Positions 1 to 7,163 of a DNA stretch of 17,476 bases are shown piece by piece. Position 1 is the first letter of the stretch. Every line of letters begins with the position of its first letter. The notes under the pieces are model-generated. The model was not told the origin of the DNA. It was given only the letters and a program-made list of their open reading frames with translations, and ran no database searches. This DNA comes from an uncultured Oscillospiraceae bacterium (GTDB lineage: Bacteria > Bacillota > Clostridia > Oscillospirales > Oscillospiraceae): contig CAKTFW010000029.1 in assembly GCA_934561175.1 (NCBI GenBank), positions 1 through 17,476 on the forward strand. Direction: 5' to 3'. A program made the translations under genes and the position numbers.

Positions 1-463
1 CATCCTAGCACATTCATTTTTGAATCTCAATACCTGTTTTTAATTTTTTACACTTTTTACGAAACTTTCATACTGCATTCATGCAAAAATCACGGATTTC
101 ACAATGAAAATTTTTTGTTGGGCAAAATCCTTCAAAGCGCTGTTGGTTTCAAGCTTTTTTGCAGGAATTCTGCCATGAATCCCCAAACCTTTTTTCGCAT
201 TCTACATGCTTACTTTGCTGCAAATTTTTGCAAAATCATCTGGATGATTTTCTTCATTTTTCAAAATTATGACTGGAATCTGTAGACGGATTTGCAACAG
301 TACTGCTTTGTTCTTGCGAATTTTCGAATGCAATACTAAGTTGTTCAGAGCAGGAATTCGCTCATTTATGCATTTAGCATTTAACAAATGCCCAAGAATC
401 AACGAAGCATTTGCGGGTTGAAAAGGAAGATCAGCAGCGTAAGTGCGCGCTGACTTATAAAAT
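1..463. other. AT-rich stretch without a recognisable gene
   Basis: No reading frame here has both a ribosome site and a recognisable product. The longest frame on the minus strand runs into the tRNA gene and is rejected. The stretch is AT-rich with many T-runs and short recurring GCATTT-type words. Two weak hairpins are visible. One has arms AAAATCATC / GATGATTTT around TG at 232-251, followed by a T-rich run on the plus strand, so it could be a weak terminator for a gene left of the window. The other has arms TCAGC...GCTGA at 431-453, just beyond the tRNA terminator. I see nothing else in it. Confidence 0.6.
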
Positions 464-499
464 AAGTCGGAGCAAGCTTTGTATCGCTTGCTCCGACTT
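464..499 (-). terminator. Intrinsic terminator of the tRNA-Leu transcript
   Basis: A perfect 14-bp stem (464-477 pairing with 486-499) encloses an 8-nt loop. Reading on the minus strand it is followed by ATTTTATAAG, a short U-rich tail. The first base of the stem (499) is the final A of the tRNA's encoded CCA, so tRNA and terminator touch. Confidence 0.8.
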
Positions 500-583
500 G
501 GTGCGGGTAGTGGGACTTGAACCCACACGCCTTGCGGCACAGGAACCTAAATCCTGCGTGTCTGCCAATTCCGCCATACCCGC
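499..583 (-). tRNA. tRNA-Leu (anticodon UAG), CCA encoded
   Basis: The minus strand folds as a class II (long variable arm) tRNA of 85 nt including CCA. The acceptor arm is GCGGGTA paired with TACCCGC (577-583 with 503-509), the discriminator is A, and CCA is encoded at 501-499. The anticodon loop is TTTAGGT in a CAGGA/TCCTG stem, giving anticodon UAG, which reads CUA and probably other CUN leucine codons. The variable arm is built on GCC-GCAA-GGC, and the T-arm contains GGTTCAAGTCC. It appears as a single gene with its own promoter (676-705) and terminator. It is divergent from rny. Confidence 0.97.
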
Positions 584-675
584 AGATGTCAAATTTTTAT
601 TCATGATGGAAGAACTGAGATAAAACGCATTGCTGAATCCGCATATAAAAGCAGGGATCTCAATTCTTTTATGCT

Positions 676-705
676 ATGCTACCATAATTTGCGATTTGTT
701 GTCAA
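676..705 (-). promoter_or_regulatory. Promoter for tRNA-Leu
   Basis: On the minus strand a consensus -35 TTGACA (705-700) is followed after 18 nt by TAGCAT (681-676) as the -10. Initiation would fall near 669, about 85 nt before the mature tRNA 5' end at 583, so the primary transcript has a leader to be removed by RNase P. A second copy of TAGCAT at 676-671 is too far from the -35 to be the -10. Confidence 0.6.
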
Positions 706-764
706 TTCCTATTCCATATTTTGTATATGCACAGAAAAAATATGCGGCAAAGTGCCCATTTTGC

Positions 765-793
765 TTGACAGATTTTGTACATACCGATACAAT
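765..793 (+). promoter_or_regulatory. Sigma-A-type promoter for rny
   Basis: Consensus -35 TTGACA (765-770), a 17-nt spacer, and -10 TACAAT (788-793), one mismatch from TATAAT. The start point would be near 800, leaving an untranslated leader of about 118 nt before the rny start codon. The promoter sits inside a weak 86-codon plus-strand frame, which argues against that frame being a gene. Confidence 0.75.
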
Positions 794-817
794 TATTCGT
801 GAGGATTTGTATGGATA

Positions 818-842
818 TCGTTCAATTTTGGGGATTGAACGA
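818..842 (+). promoter_or_regulatory. Hairpin in the rny 5' leader
   Basis: A perfect inverted repeat has 9-bp arms, TCGTTCAAT (818-826) and ATTGAACGA (834-842), around a 7-nt G-rich loop. It lies about 20 nt after the predicted start point and 75 nt before the start codon. There is no U-tract after it, so it is not a terminator. It could be an operator for a DNA-binding protein or an RNA structure affecting stability of the rny message. The function is not known from sequence. Confidence 0.45.
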
Positions 843-917
843 AACCGTTACCAATTTTCATTGATTGATTTAGACTATGATCCCAAATGAATAACAAGGA
901 GGTGTGTTCGAGAAATT

Positions 918-2480
918 ATGGACATTATGGAAGTTGTCAGAAGAATTGTCCTGCCGATTATCGGCTTTATTGTCGGTGCAGTCGTCTTCTTCATTGTAGG
1001 CATCGCTTACCGCAAGAAAGTTGCAGAGCGAGAGATTGTCAGTGCCGAGGAAGAGGCAAAGCGCATTATTAACGATTCCATCAAAAGTGCCGAAAATAAA
1101 AAGCGTGAAATGATGCTGGAGGCAAAAGAAGAAATCCATAAATCTCGCACAGAATACGAAAAAGAGATCAAGGAACGCCGTTCCGATCTGCAAAAGCAGG
1201 AACACCGTCTGCAGCAGAAAGAGGAATCTCTGGATCGCAAAATGGAAAATTATGAACAGCGTGAAGAAGATCTCAACCGGAAACACGCAGATTTGGCTGC
1301 AACACAGGAAGAGGTTGCAACCATTAAAAAGAGTCAACTGGAACTTTTGGAGAAGATTTCCGGCCTGACCCAGGAGGATGCAAAAAGCTACCTGCTGAAG
1401 AATGTGGAATCTGAAATCCGCCACGAAACCGCAATGAAAATCAAAGAGATTCAGACGGAGATGAAAGAAGAAGCCGATCAGTACGCAAAACGAATCATCT
1501 CAACCGCAATTCAACGCTGTGCCGCCGATCATGCTGCTGAGGCCACTGTCAGTGTGGTTCCCCTGCCCAATGACGAAATGAAAGGCCGCATTATTGGCCG
1601 TGAAGGCCGTAATGTCCGGACACTCGAAACGATTACCGGTGTCGATCTGATCATCGACGATACGCCGGAAGCCATTACCGTATCTTCCTTTGACCCAATC
1701 CGCCGTGAAATCGCGCGGGTTGCGCTGGAAAAGCTGATTGTTGACGGGCGCATCCACCCCACCCGTATTGAAGACTGCGTAGAAAAAGCGCGCCGCGAAG
1801 TGGATCTGGTTATCAAACAGGAAGGTGAACGCGCAACCTTTGAGACCGGTGTGCATGGTCTGCACCCAGAACTGGTCAAGTTGCTGGGTCGTCAGAAATT
1901 CCGCACCAGTTATGGGCAGAATGTGTTGAACCACTCGATCGAGGTTGCACACATTGCAGGTCTGCTGGCTTCGGAACTCGGCGTCGATGTGGCGACAGCG
2001 AAACGCGCAGGTCTGCTGCATGATCTCGGTAAATCAGTTGACCATGAAATGGAAGGTTCGCATGTCGCACTTGGTGTAGAGCTGGCCAAAAAGTATAAGG
2101 AAAATGACATCGTGATCAACGCCATTGAGGCGCACCATGGCGATGTAGAGCCAAAATCTATTATTGCCTGTCTGGTTCAGGCCGCCGATGCGATTTCCGC
2201 TGCCCGTCCTGGTGCCCGCCGTGAAAATGTAGAGAACTACATCAAGCGGTTGGAAAAGTTGGAAGAGTTGACCGGCAGTTACCCCGGTGTTGAAAAGGCC
2301 TATGCCATTCAGGCTGGCCGCGAAGTCCGTATCATGGTAAAGCCCGAAGAAGTTTCTGAGGATAACATGATTCTGCTCGCACACGATCTGGCGAAGAAAA
2401 TTGAAAATGAACTGGAATATCCTGGCCAGATCAAACTGAATGTGATTCGCGAGACCAAAGCCGTTGACTACGCAAAATAA
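918..2480 (+). CDS. rny: Ribonuclease Y (endoribonuclease, mRNA decay)
   Basis: RNase Y is the membrane-anchored endoribonuclease that starts bulk mRNA decay in many Firmicutes. The 520 residues show the full family layout. An N-terminal membrane helix spans about 8-28, and a long charged coiled coil about 30-165. The KH RNA-binding domain is around 210-275, with GRIIGREGR at 223-231. The HD phosphohydrolase domain is about 335-430, with His339, His345 and the catalytic pair His368-Asp369 in GLLHDLGK. Length and HD positions agree with the Bacillus subtilis enzyme (520 aa). The ATG at 918 is preceded by AAGGAGGTG at 896-904, a rather long 13-nt spacing. The Met at 927 would be farther still, so 918 is kept. 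It is transcribed from the promoter at 765-793 and ends at a strong terminator, so it is probably monocistronic. Confidence 0.97.
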   Translation: MDIMEVVRRIVLPIIGFIVGAVVFFIVGIAYRKKVAEREIVSAEEEAKRIINDSIKSAENKKREMMLEAKEEIHKSRTEYEKEIKERRSDLQKQEHRLQQKEESLDRKMENYEQREEDLNRKHADLAATQEEVATIKKSQLELLEKISGLTQEDAKSYLLKNVESEIRHETAMKIKEIQTEMKEEADQYAKRIISTAIQRCAADHAAEATVSVVPLPNDEMKGRIIGREGRNVRTLETITGVDLIIDDTPEAITVSSFDPIRREIARVALEKLIVDGRIHPTRIEDCVEKARREVDLVIKQEGERATFETGVHGLHPELVKLLGRQKFRTSYGQNVLNHSIEVAHIAGLLASELGVDVATAKRAGLLHDLGKSVDHEMEGSHVALGVELAKKYKENDIVINAIEAHHGDVEPKSIIACLVQAADAISAARPGARRENVENYIKRLEKLEELTGSYPGVEKAYAIQAGREVRIMVKPEEVSEDNMILLAHDLAKKIENELEYPGQIKLNVIRETKAVDYAK

Positions 2481-2494
2481 GATATTTCCCCAAG

Positions 2495-2536
2495 CCCCTG
2501 CCGGTTTTTATCGGCAGGGGTTTCTTGTCTTTTTTT
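2495..2536 (+). terminator. Rho-independent terminator after rny
   Basis: A 9-bp GC-rich stem, CCCCTGCCG (2495-2503) with CGGCAGGGG (2512-2520), has an 8-nt loop and is followed by TTTCTTGTC and a run of Ts to 2536. It sits 14 nt after the rny stop codon. It separates rny from ymdB transcriptionally, although the two are neighbours as in Bacillus. Confidence 0.92.
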
Positions 2537-2553
2537 CACCAATCCGATATAAT
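2525..2553 (+). promoter_or_regulatory. Promoter for the ymdB operon
   Basis: A -35-like TTGTCT (2525-2530), a 17-nt spacer and a perfect -10 TATAAT (2548-2553) lie just after the rny terminator stem, with the -35 inside the terminator's T-tract. A second TATAAT at 2555-2560 could serve as an alternative -10. The ymdB leader would be about 25 nt. Confidence 0.6.
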
Positions 2554-2584
2554 TTATAATGCAATCAAATTGGAGGGAACATTT

Positions 2585-3364
2585 ATGGAATTGAATTTAC
2601 TCGCGATCGGCGATGTCGTTGCAAACACCGGCCTTGATACTTTGCACCAGCATCTTCGCCGTCTTCGCACACAATATTCGATTGATTTTTGCGTTGTCAA
2701 CGGTGAAAACGCCGCAAACGGCATTGGCTTAACGCCGCGGCAGGCGGAAGAAATTTTCGACGCCGGCTGCGATGTAATCACGCTCGGTAATCACGCTTTT
2801 TCCAAACGCGAAATCATTCCTTACCTGGAAGACTCCCCTTACCTGCTTCGCCCTGCAAATCTTGCGCCGCAGGCACCGGGGCGAGGCTATGGCATTTATG
2901 ATACAAAAGCCGGCCCCGTGGCCATTGTCAATCTCATCGGCCGCTGCAACATGGATTACACGCCGGATAATCCATTTCTTGCCGTGGAGCGTCTCTTGAA
3001 AGAATTGGGAACCTCAATGATCTTTGTGGATTTCCACGCAGAGGCAACTTCCGAAAAACTGGCCATGGGGTACTACCTGGATGGAAAAATCAGCGCGCTC
3101 TGGGGTACACACACCCATGTGCCGACCGCAGATCTCTCCGTTCTTCCAGGTGGTACCGGATATGTGACGGATCTCGGTATGACCGGGCCGGCGCACTCCG
3201 TTATCGGCATCCGTCCAAATCTTTCGATTGCCAAATTTCGTGGCGACCTTACCGGCCGTTACGAAACAGCGCTTGGTCCCGGTAAACTGGAAGGCGCTGT
3301 TTTTACGATTGATAGCCAAAGCGGGCACTGCCTGTCTGCTGAAAGGATTTTGATTCATGATTAA
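2585..3364 (+). CDS. ymdB: YmdB-family metallophosphoesterase
   Basis: A 259-residue cytoplasmic calcineurin-like phosphoesterase of the YmdB (TIGR00282-type) family. In B. subtilis YmdB is a phosphodiesterase acting on cyclic nucleotides in vitro and needed for biofilm and nanotube behaviour. The metal ligands are all visible: Asp10 in IGDVV, Glu41 in NGENAANG (equivalent to Bacillus Glu39), Asn69-His70 in GNHAF, His151 in FHAEATSEK, and His176/His178 in GTHTHVP. An upstream extension of the frame to 2525 overlaps the promoter and terminator. The ATG at 2585 has TTGGAGGG 7 nt ahead and gives the family length. It overlaps the next gene by 8 nt, implying translational coupling. It follows rny as in Bacillus but is split from it by a terminator. 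Confidence 0.93.
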   Translation: MELNLLAIGDVVANTGLDTLHQHLRRLRTQYSIDFCVVNGENAANGIGLTPRQAEEIFDAGCDVITLGNHAFSKREIIPYLEDSPYLLRPANLAPQAPGRGYGIYDTKAGPVAIVNLIGRCNMDYTPDNPFLAVERLLKELGTSMIFVDFHAEATSEKLAMGYYLDGKISALWGTHTHVPTADLSVLPGGTGYVTDLGMTGPAHSVIGIRPNLSIAKFRGDLTGRYETALGPGKLEGAVFTIDSQSGHCLSAERILIHD

Positions 3365-4439
3365 ATTTCTCCACGCAGCAGATTTCCACCTGGACTCACC
3401 GTTTTCCGGTCTTTCTCCCGAACAAGCTGCCAGCCGCCGTGCAGAACAGCGGGTAATGCTTACAGCGTTGGTGAACTGCTGTAATGAAAACGACTGTCAA
3501 ATTCTGCTGCTCTCAGGGGATCTTTTCGACAGTACGCAAGTATATCAGGATACCATCGATGCACTTTTGCAGGCTTTTTCTGCCTGCCGGGCAGAGATCT
3601 TCATTGCACCGGGAAATCATGATTTTTATGCAGCAGGAAGTCCCTATGCTGCGGTGCATTGGCCAGAAAATGTCCATATCTTTCAAAGCAGTCAGATTTC
3701 CTCCATTCTGCTTCCCAACTTAAATTGCCGCGTTTACGGTGCAGCATTTACCAGTCCCTCCAGTACCGGACTGTTGACAGATTTTATTGCTCCCGCAGAG
3801 GATACCGTTAAATTCATGGTGCTGCATGGCGATGTTCAATCACCGGACGGCCCCTATAATCCAATTACAACAGAAGAAATTGCAAAATCAGGACTTGATT
3901 ATCTGGCACTCGGCCATGTTCACACCCGCAGCGATTTGCGCTGTGCCGGAAAGACGCACTACGCCTGGCCCGGCTGCCCGCTGGGACGCGGCTTTGACGA
4001 AACGGGCGAAAAAGGCGTTTTGATCGGCACTGTTTCTGCAAACGAGTGCTCTCTGACCTTTCATTCTTTGTCCGGGCGGCGCTACCAGATTCTGCGCTGC
4101 AACGCCGGAGCAGATCCGCTCGCTTCCATCCGTTCCGCATTGCCAGCAGAGACAAAAAACGATATTTATCGTATTATTCTGACTGGCGAATCAGAGCCCA
4201 TCAATCTACGGGAGCTGACCAATCTCCTTGCACCGCAATTCTATAGTGTCTCGATTCAGGATCAAACAGCCTTTCCTGTGTCGCTTTGGGCATCTGCCGG
4301 GGAAAATACATTGCGCGGGCTCTATTTACAACTGTTGAAAGCACAGCTTCAATCCACGCCCCAAGAACGCAAAAAAATTGAACAGGCCGCCCGTCTTGGG
4401 CTTGCTGCGCTGGACGGACGGGAGGTGTCTCCACTGTGA
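3357..4439 (+). CDS. YhaO/SbcD-like DNA repair exonuclease family phosphoesterase
   Basis: 360 residues with an N-terminal Mre11/SbcD-type metallophosphoesterase domain (about 1-230). The motifs are Asp9 and His11 in ADFHLDSP, Asp55 in SGDLFD, Asn87-His88-Asp89 in GNHD, His157 in VLHGD, and His187/His189 in GHVHT. The C-terminal 130 residues probably form the capping and ATPase-binding part. Family members cut DNA ends together with an SbcC/Rad50-like ATPase. The size and the partner downstream fit the YhaO branch, whose biological role is not settled, better than classical SbcD. The ATG at 3357 lies within the last codons of ymdB (8-nt overlap). Its stop overlaps the next gene's GTG start by 4 nt, so the three genes form one coupled operon. 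Confidence 0.88.
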   Translation: MIKFLHAADFHLDSPFSGLSPEQAASRRAEQRVMLTALVNCCNENDCQILLLSGDLFDSTQVYQDTIDALLQAFSACRAEIFIAPGNHDFYAAGSPYAAVHWPENVHIFQSSQISSILLPNLNCRVYGAAFTSPSSTGLLTDFIAPAEDTVKFMVLHGDVQSPDGPYNPITTEEIAKSGLDYLALGHVHTRSDLRCAGKTHYAWPGCPLGRGFDETGEKGVLIGTVSANECSLTFHSLSGRRYQILRCNAGADPLASIRSALPAETKNDIYRIILTGESEPINLRELTNLLAPQFYSVSIQDQTAFPVSLWASAGENTLRGLYLQLLKAQLQSTPQERKKIEQAARLGLAALDGREVSPL

Positions 4440-6565
4440 AAATCCGAAAAATGGTTGCAACCTTTGGCTGCCTCGACCATGCAGAACGCACTTTTTCAGA
4501 TGGCTTGAATATTATCAGCCTGCCAAATGAATCTGGAAAATCCACCTGGTGTGCCTTCCTGCTCGCTATGTTTTATGGGATTGACACGACAGAGCGCTCC
4601 AAAAACGGAAGCATTCCCGCAAAAATCAAATATCTGCCCTGGAATGGCGCACCTATGGAAGGCCGTATTGAACTTCTGTGGAACGAGCGGGAAATTACGC
4701 TGGAACGGACAACGATCAGCAAAATACCAATGGGCAACTTTCGCGCCTACGATACCAATTCCGGCGCGTCGATTTCTACGCTGACTGCCGACAACTGCGG
4801 CGAAATTTTATTGGGTGTCGAGCAGTCTGTCTTTCTTCGCAGCGCAATGATTCGTCAGCGAGACCTTGCACTGTCCGCAGACCCATCTCTGGAAGCAAGA
4901 CTGCATGCGCTTGTTACAACTGGCGAAGAGCGTGTCACCTATGCCGATGCGCAAAGTCGTCTGCGCACTGTAAAAAATCGATGTATGGCAAACCGGTCCA
5001 CCGGGTTAATTCCGCAAACGAGTACAGCGCTTGCGCAGATACAAGCGCTGCAGGCACAAATTGCCACTCTGCAGCAGACGCATTTTTCTCTGCTGTCTGA
5101 AAAAATACAGACGCAGGAATCGCTGTCCATTCTGCAGGAAACTGCCAACAAGCAGGCTGCAATCTCTCAAACAAAAAAATCCGCCCAACTGCAGCAGGCA
5201 GAAGCAGAATTGGAAGCTGCCGCGGAGAATTTTCAAAATCTACAGCGGGATGCGGCTTCCCTTCCAAACGAATCCACGCTGCATACCATGCAGGAAACCC
5301 TAAGTGAGGCCGCAGGTGCTGCACTGCAGATTCCGCCTTTGCCCGCCGCGCCTACACGGCCCTCCTTACCAGAAGCCCTGCAAAGCTTGGACAATGTCGA
5401 TGTCCGCGCCTGTATTGACCATGACCGCGCAGTCCTGGAACAGCTGGCGCCCGTCCCACAGCCCCACCACGCCTTCCTGTTTCTGATCCCGATTCTTACT
5501 GTTGGCAGCCTGCTGCTGTTCACCAAGGCACTGCTGTTTGGAATCGTACCTCTGGCTGCTGCGTTGGTTCTGGCAGTTTTACAGCTGCGGCAAAAGTACC
5601 GTAATGATGCTGCCAGACAGGTGTGCATGGTGGAACAGAATCAACTGCTTTCCAAATATGGTGCCACAAGTCCGGAAGATTTTTGGAAAATTGCGGATAC
5701 CTGTCTGCAGCAGATTGCCATTTACGATCAGAAGCTTGCGCTTTACCGGGAAACTGTTTCCAGAATCAAAGCCCAACAGGAAGCTTCTGACCGGCAGCTG
5801 GAAGCTGTGATGGAGCAAATTCGCTGTGTCATTCCACAGGTAGATACCCCACAGGCGGCTCGCACCAGATTAGCGCAGGCTGTTAAATTGCAGCACGCGG
5901 CCGATCATGCTGCTTTTGTGCTGGACACAGCCCGGAAGCAGTTGAATGCTGTACGCGCAATATCTGCCGAAAGCGCTGCTGTTGCATCTCCAGAAACTGC
6001 AGCACAGCTTCAAAGTGTCACCCAACATTTACAACAAGTTGAGCAGGAATTAGCGCGCAATGAAGGCCAAACTGCTGGCCTTGGCGATCCACTTTTGTTG
6101 GCTGCCAAAGCGGAATCGCTGCAGACGCGTCTTGCCACACTGCAGGAACAATATGCCGCGGCAACACTTGCGCTGGACACCCTGATTCAGGCAGAACAAA
6201 TTCTTCAATCCCGCTTCGCCCCTCAGATCAGCCGCGCGGCATCCTCTTTTATGTCGCACATGACGAACGGGCGTTATGATGCGGTGCAGCTTGACCGGGA
6301 TCTCTCCATTCTGGCCCATCAATCCGACTCTGTAACCAGCCGCCCGCTCGCCGCGTTTTCCGGTGGAACTGCAGATCAGCTCTATCTTGCTGTGCGGTTG
6401 GCACTCTGTGAAACCACACTTCCCACAGACACTCCGCTAATTCTGGACGATGCGCTGGCATATTTTGATGATCAGCGAATGACGGAAGCACTTTCCCTGC
6501 TGCAAATGCAATCTGAAACGCGTCAGATTTTACTCTTCACCTGCCATAGCCGGGAACAGTTATAA
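4436..6565 (+). CDS. YhaN-like AAA/ABC-type ATPase (SbcC/Rad50-related) with two membrane helices
   Basis: 709 residues resembling the YhaN branch of Rad50/SbcC-like ATPases, the predicted partner of the phosphoesterase encoded just upstream. The N-terminal lobe carries a P-loop (29-37, LPNESGKST) in which the first Gly of GxxxxGK[ST] is Leu. Long Gln/Ala-rich coiled coils span about 180-340 and 390-560. Between them two hydrophobic helices (about 346-365 and 367-385) replace any zinc hook. The C-terminal lobe has signature FSGGTADQL (641 on), Walker B LILDD (668-672) and D-loop YFDDQR. The start is GTG at 4436 with GGAGGTG 8 nt upstream, overlapping the previous stop. At 709 aa it is shorter than the Bacillus YhaN I know of. 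A role in DNA-end processing near the membrane is inference. Confidence 0.85.
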   Translation: MKIRKMVATFGCLDHAERTFSDGLNIISLPNESGKSTWCAFLLAMFYGIDTTERSKNGSIPAKIKYLPWNGAPMEGRIELLWNEREITLERTTISKIPMGNFRAYDTNSGASISTLTADNCGEILLGVEQSVFLRSAMIRQRDLALSADPSLEARLHALVTTGEERVTYADAQSRLRTVKNRCMANRSTGLIPQTSTALAQIQALQAQIATLQQTHFSLLSEKIQTQESLSILQETANKQAAISQTKKSAQLQQAEAELEAAAENFQNLQRDAASLPNESTLHTMQETLSEAAGAALQIPPLPAAPTRPSLPEALQSLDNVDVRACIDHDRAVLEQLAPVPQPHHAFLFLIPILTVGSLLLFTKALLFGIVPLAAALVLAVLQLRQKYRNDAARQVCMVEQNQLLSKYGATSPEDFWKIADTCLQQIAIYDQKLALYRETVSRIKAQQEASDRQLEAVMEQIRCVIPQVDTPQAARTRLAQAVKLQHAADHAAFVLDTARKQLNAVRAISAESAAVASPETAAQLQSVTQHLQQVEQELARNEGQTAGLGDPLLLAAKAESLQTRLATLQEQYAAATLALDTLIQAEQILQSRFAPQISRAASSFMSHMTNGRYDAVQLDRDLSILAHQSDSVTSRPLAAFSGGTADQLYLAVRLALCETTLPTDTPLILDDALAYFDDQRMTEALSLLQMQSETRQILLFTCHSREQL

Positions 6566-6601
6566 AAAGCATCCCTCCAAAATATGGAGGGATGCTTTTT
6601 T
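6564..6601 (+). terminator. Rho-independent terminator of the ymdB-yhaO-yhaN operon
   Basis: A 15-bp stem with arms AAAAAGCATCCCTCC and GGAGGGATGCTTTTT and a 7-nt loop runs straight into a T-tract. It begins inside the stop codon of the ATPase gene. The A-tract on the other side means it could act on both strands, but there is no converging gene here. Confidence 0.93.
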
Positions 6602-6630
6602 ACGAAATTGTAAACAATGTATGGATTGGA

Positions 6631-6659
6631 TTGACGCCAAAATAAAATCCTGTTATATT
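6631..6659 (+). promoter_or_regulatory. Promoter of the marR-ABC exporter operon
   Basis: -35 TTGACG (6631-6636), 17-nt spacer, -10 TATATT (6654-6659). The start would be near 6666, giving a leader of about 30 nt. The -10 lies inside the left arm of the palindrome at 6651-6682, so an occupied operator would block RNA polymerase. Confidence 0.75.
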
Positions 6660-6682
6660 GTTCGGTATCGAACGATATAACA
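6651..6682 (+). promoter_or_regulatory. Palindromic operator, probably for the MarR regulator
   Basis: Two 14-nt arms, TGTTATATTGTTCG (6651-6664) and CGAACGATATAACA (6669-6682), flank GTAT and match at 13 of 14 positions. The repeat covers the -10, the predicted start point, and reaches the base before AGGAGG. MarR dimers bind palindromes like this, and the next gene is a MarR protein, so autorepression is the natural reading. Transcripts starting upstream would also fold this into a hairpin next to the ribosome site. Confidence 0.75.
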
Positions 6683-6695
6683 GGAGGTAACGCCT

Positions 6696-7163
6696 ATGCC
6701 CGTCAGTCGAAAAGTCGGCTTTGCACTGATGCAGCTGAATAAGCAGTTTCGTCGTTGTGTCGATCAGGCCGTTTCAGATTTGGACGCCACCGGCGTCCAG
6801 GGAATGATTCTTCAATATGTCCATATGAAATCGATGCATGGCACCCCGGTTTATCAGCGGGATTTGGAGCATACTTTCATGCTGAGCCGCTCTACTGTAT
6901 CTGAAACCTTGAATCTGCTTGAGCGCAATGGGCTGCTGCAGCGAAAACCAGTGGCGCACGACGCTCGACTGAAGGTTCTGGTTCTCACCGAACAGGCTGA
7001 ACTTGCCATTGCGCAAATTACAAGCCGTATCGACACACTGGACACTGAAATGGTACAGGAATTCACAGAAGAAGAACTCCAAATGTTCTGGCAGCTGTGC
7101 GATAAACTGGAAACTGCAATGCTTCACTGCGAGTCCAGAAGAAAGGAAGGATCCAATCCATGA
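6696..7163 (+). CDS. MarR-family transcriptional regulator
   Basis: 155 residues with the MarR winged helix-turn-helix. N-terminal dimer helices are followed by the wHTH at about 37-100. The recognition helix is within SRSTVSETLNLLERNG (64-79), and the wing is the Asp/Arg-containing hairpin before VLVLTEQ (94-100), the usual LT-E motif. The C-terminal helices (about 100-150) complete the dimer interface. AGGAGG ends 8 nt before the ATG at 6696. The stop overlaps the first ABC gene by ATGA (4 nt), so regulator and exporter are translated together. It probably represses its own operon through the palindrome at 6651-6682 and releases it on ligand binding. The ligand, perhaps a compound exported by the downstream transporter, cannot be told from sequence. 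Confidence 0.93.
   Translation: MPVSRKVGFALMQLNKQFRRCVDQAVSDLDATGVQGMILQYVHMKSMHGTPVYQRDLEHTFMLSRSTVSETLNLLERNGLLQRKPVAHDARLKVLVLTEQAELAIAQITSRIDTLDTEMVQEFTEEELQMFWQLCDKLETAMLHCESRRKEGSNP

Noticed and set aside
202..540. 112-codon minus-strand frame
   Set aside because: Its first 40 or so codons lie in the tRNA-Leu gene and its terminator, and the product resembles nothing.
630..890. 86-codon plus-strand frame with a hydrophobic N-terminus and a CPFC motif upstream of rny
   Set aside because: It has no ribosome site, it overlaps the tRNA promoter on one strand, and it contains the near-consensus rny promoter at 765-793, so transcription would start inside it.
870..1424. 184-codon minus-strand frame opposite rny
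   Set aside because: Its Phe/Leu/Cys-rich product is the usual antisense reading of the Glu/Lys-rich coiled-coil codons of RNase Y, and it has no clear ribosome site.
4436..6565. Classical SbcC with a CxxC zinc hook
   Set aside because: There is no CxxC motif between the coiled coils; a pair of membrane helices is there instead, which points to the YhaN branch.
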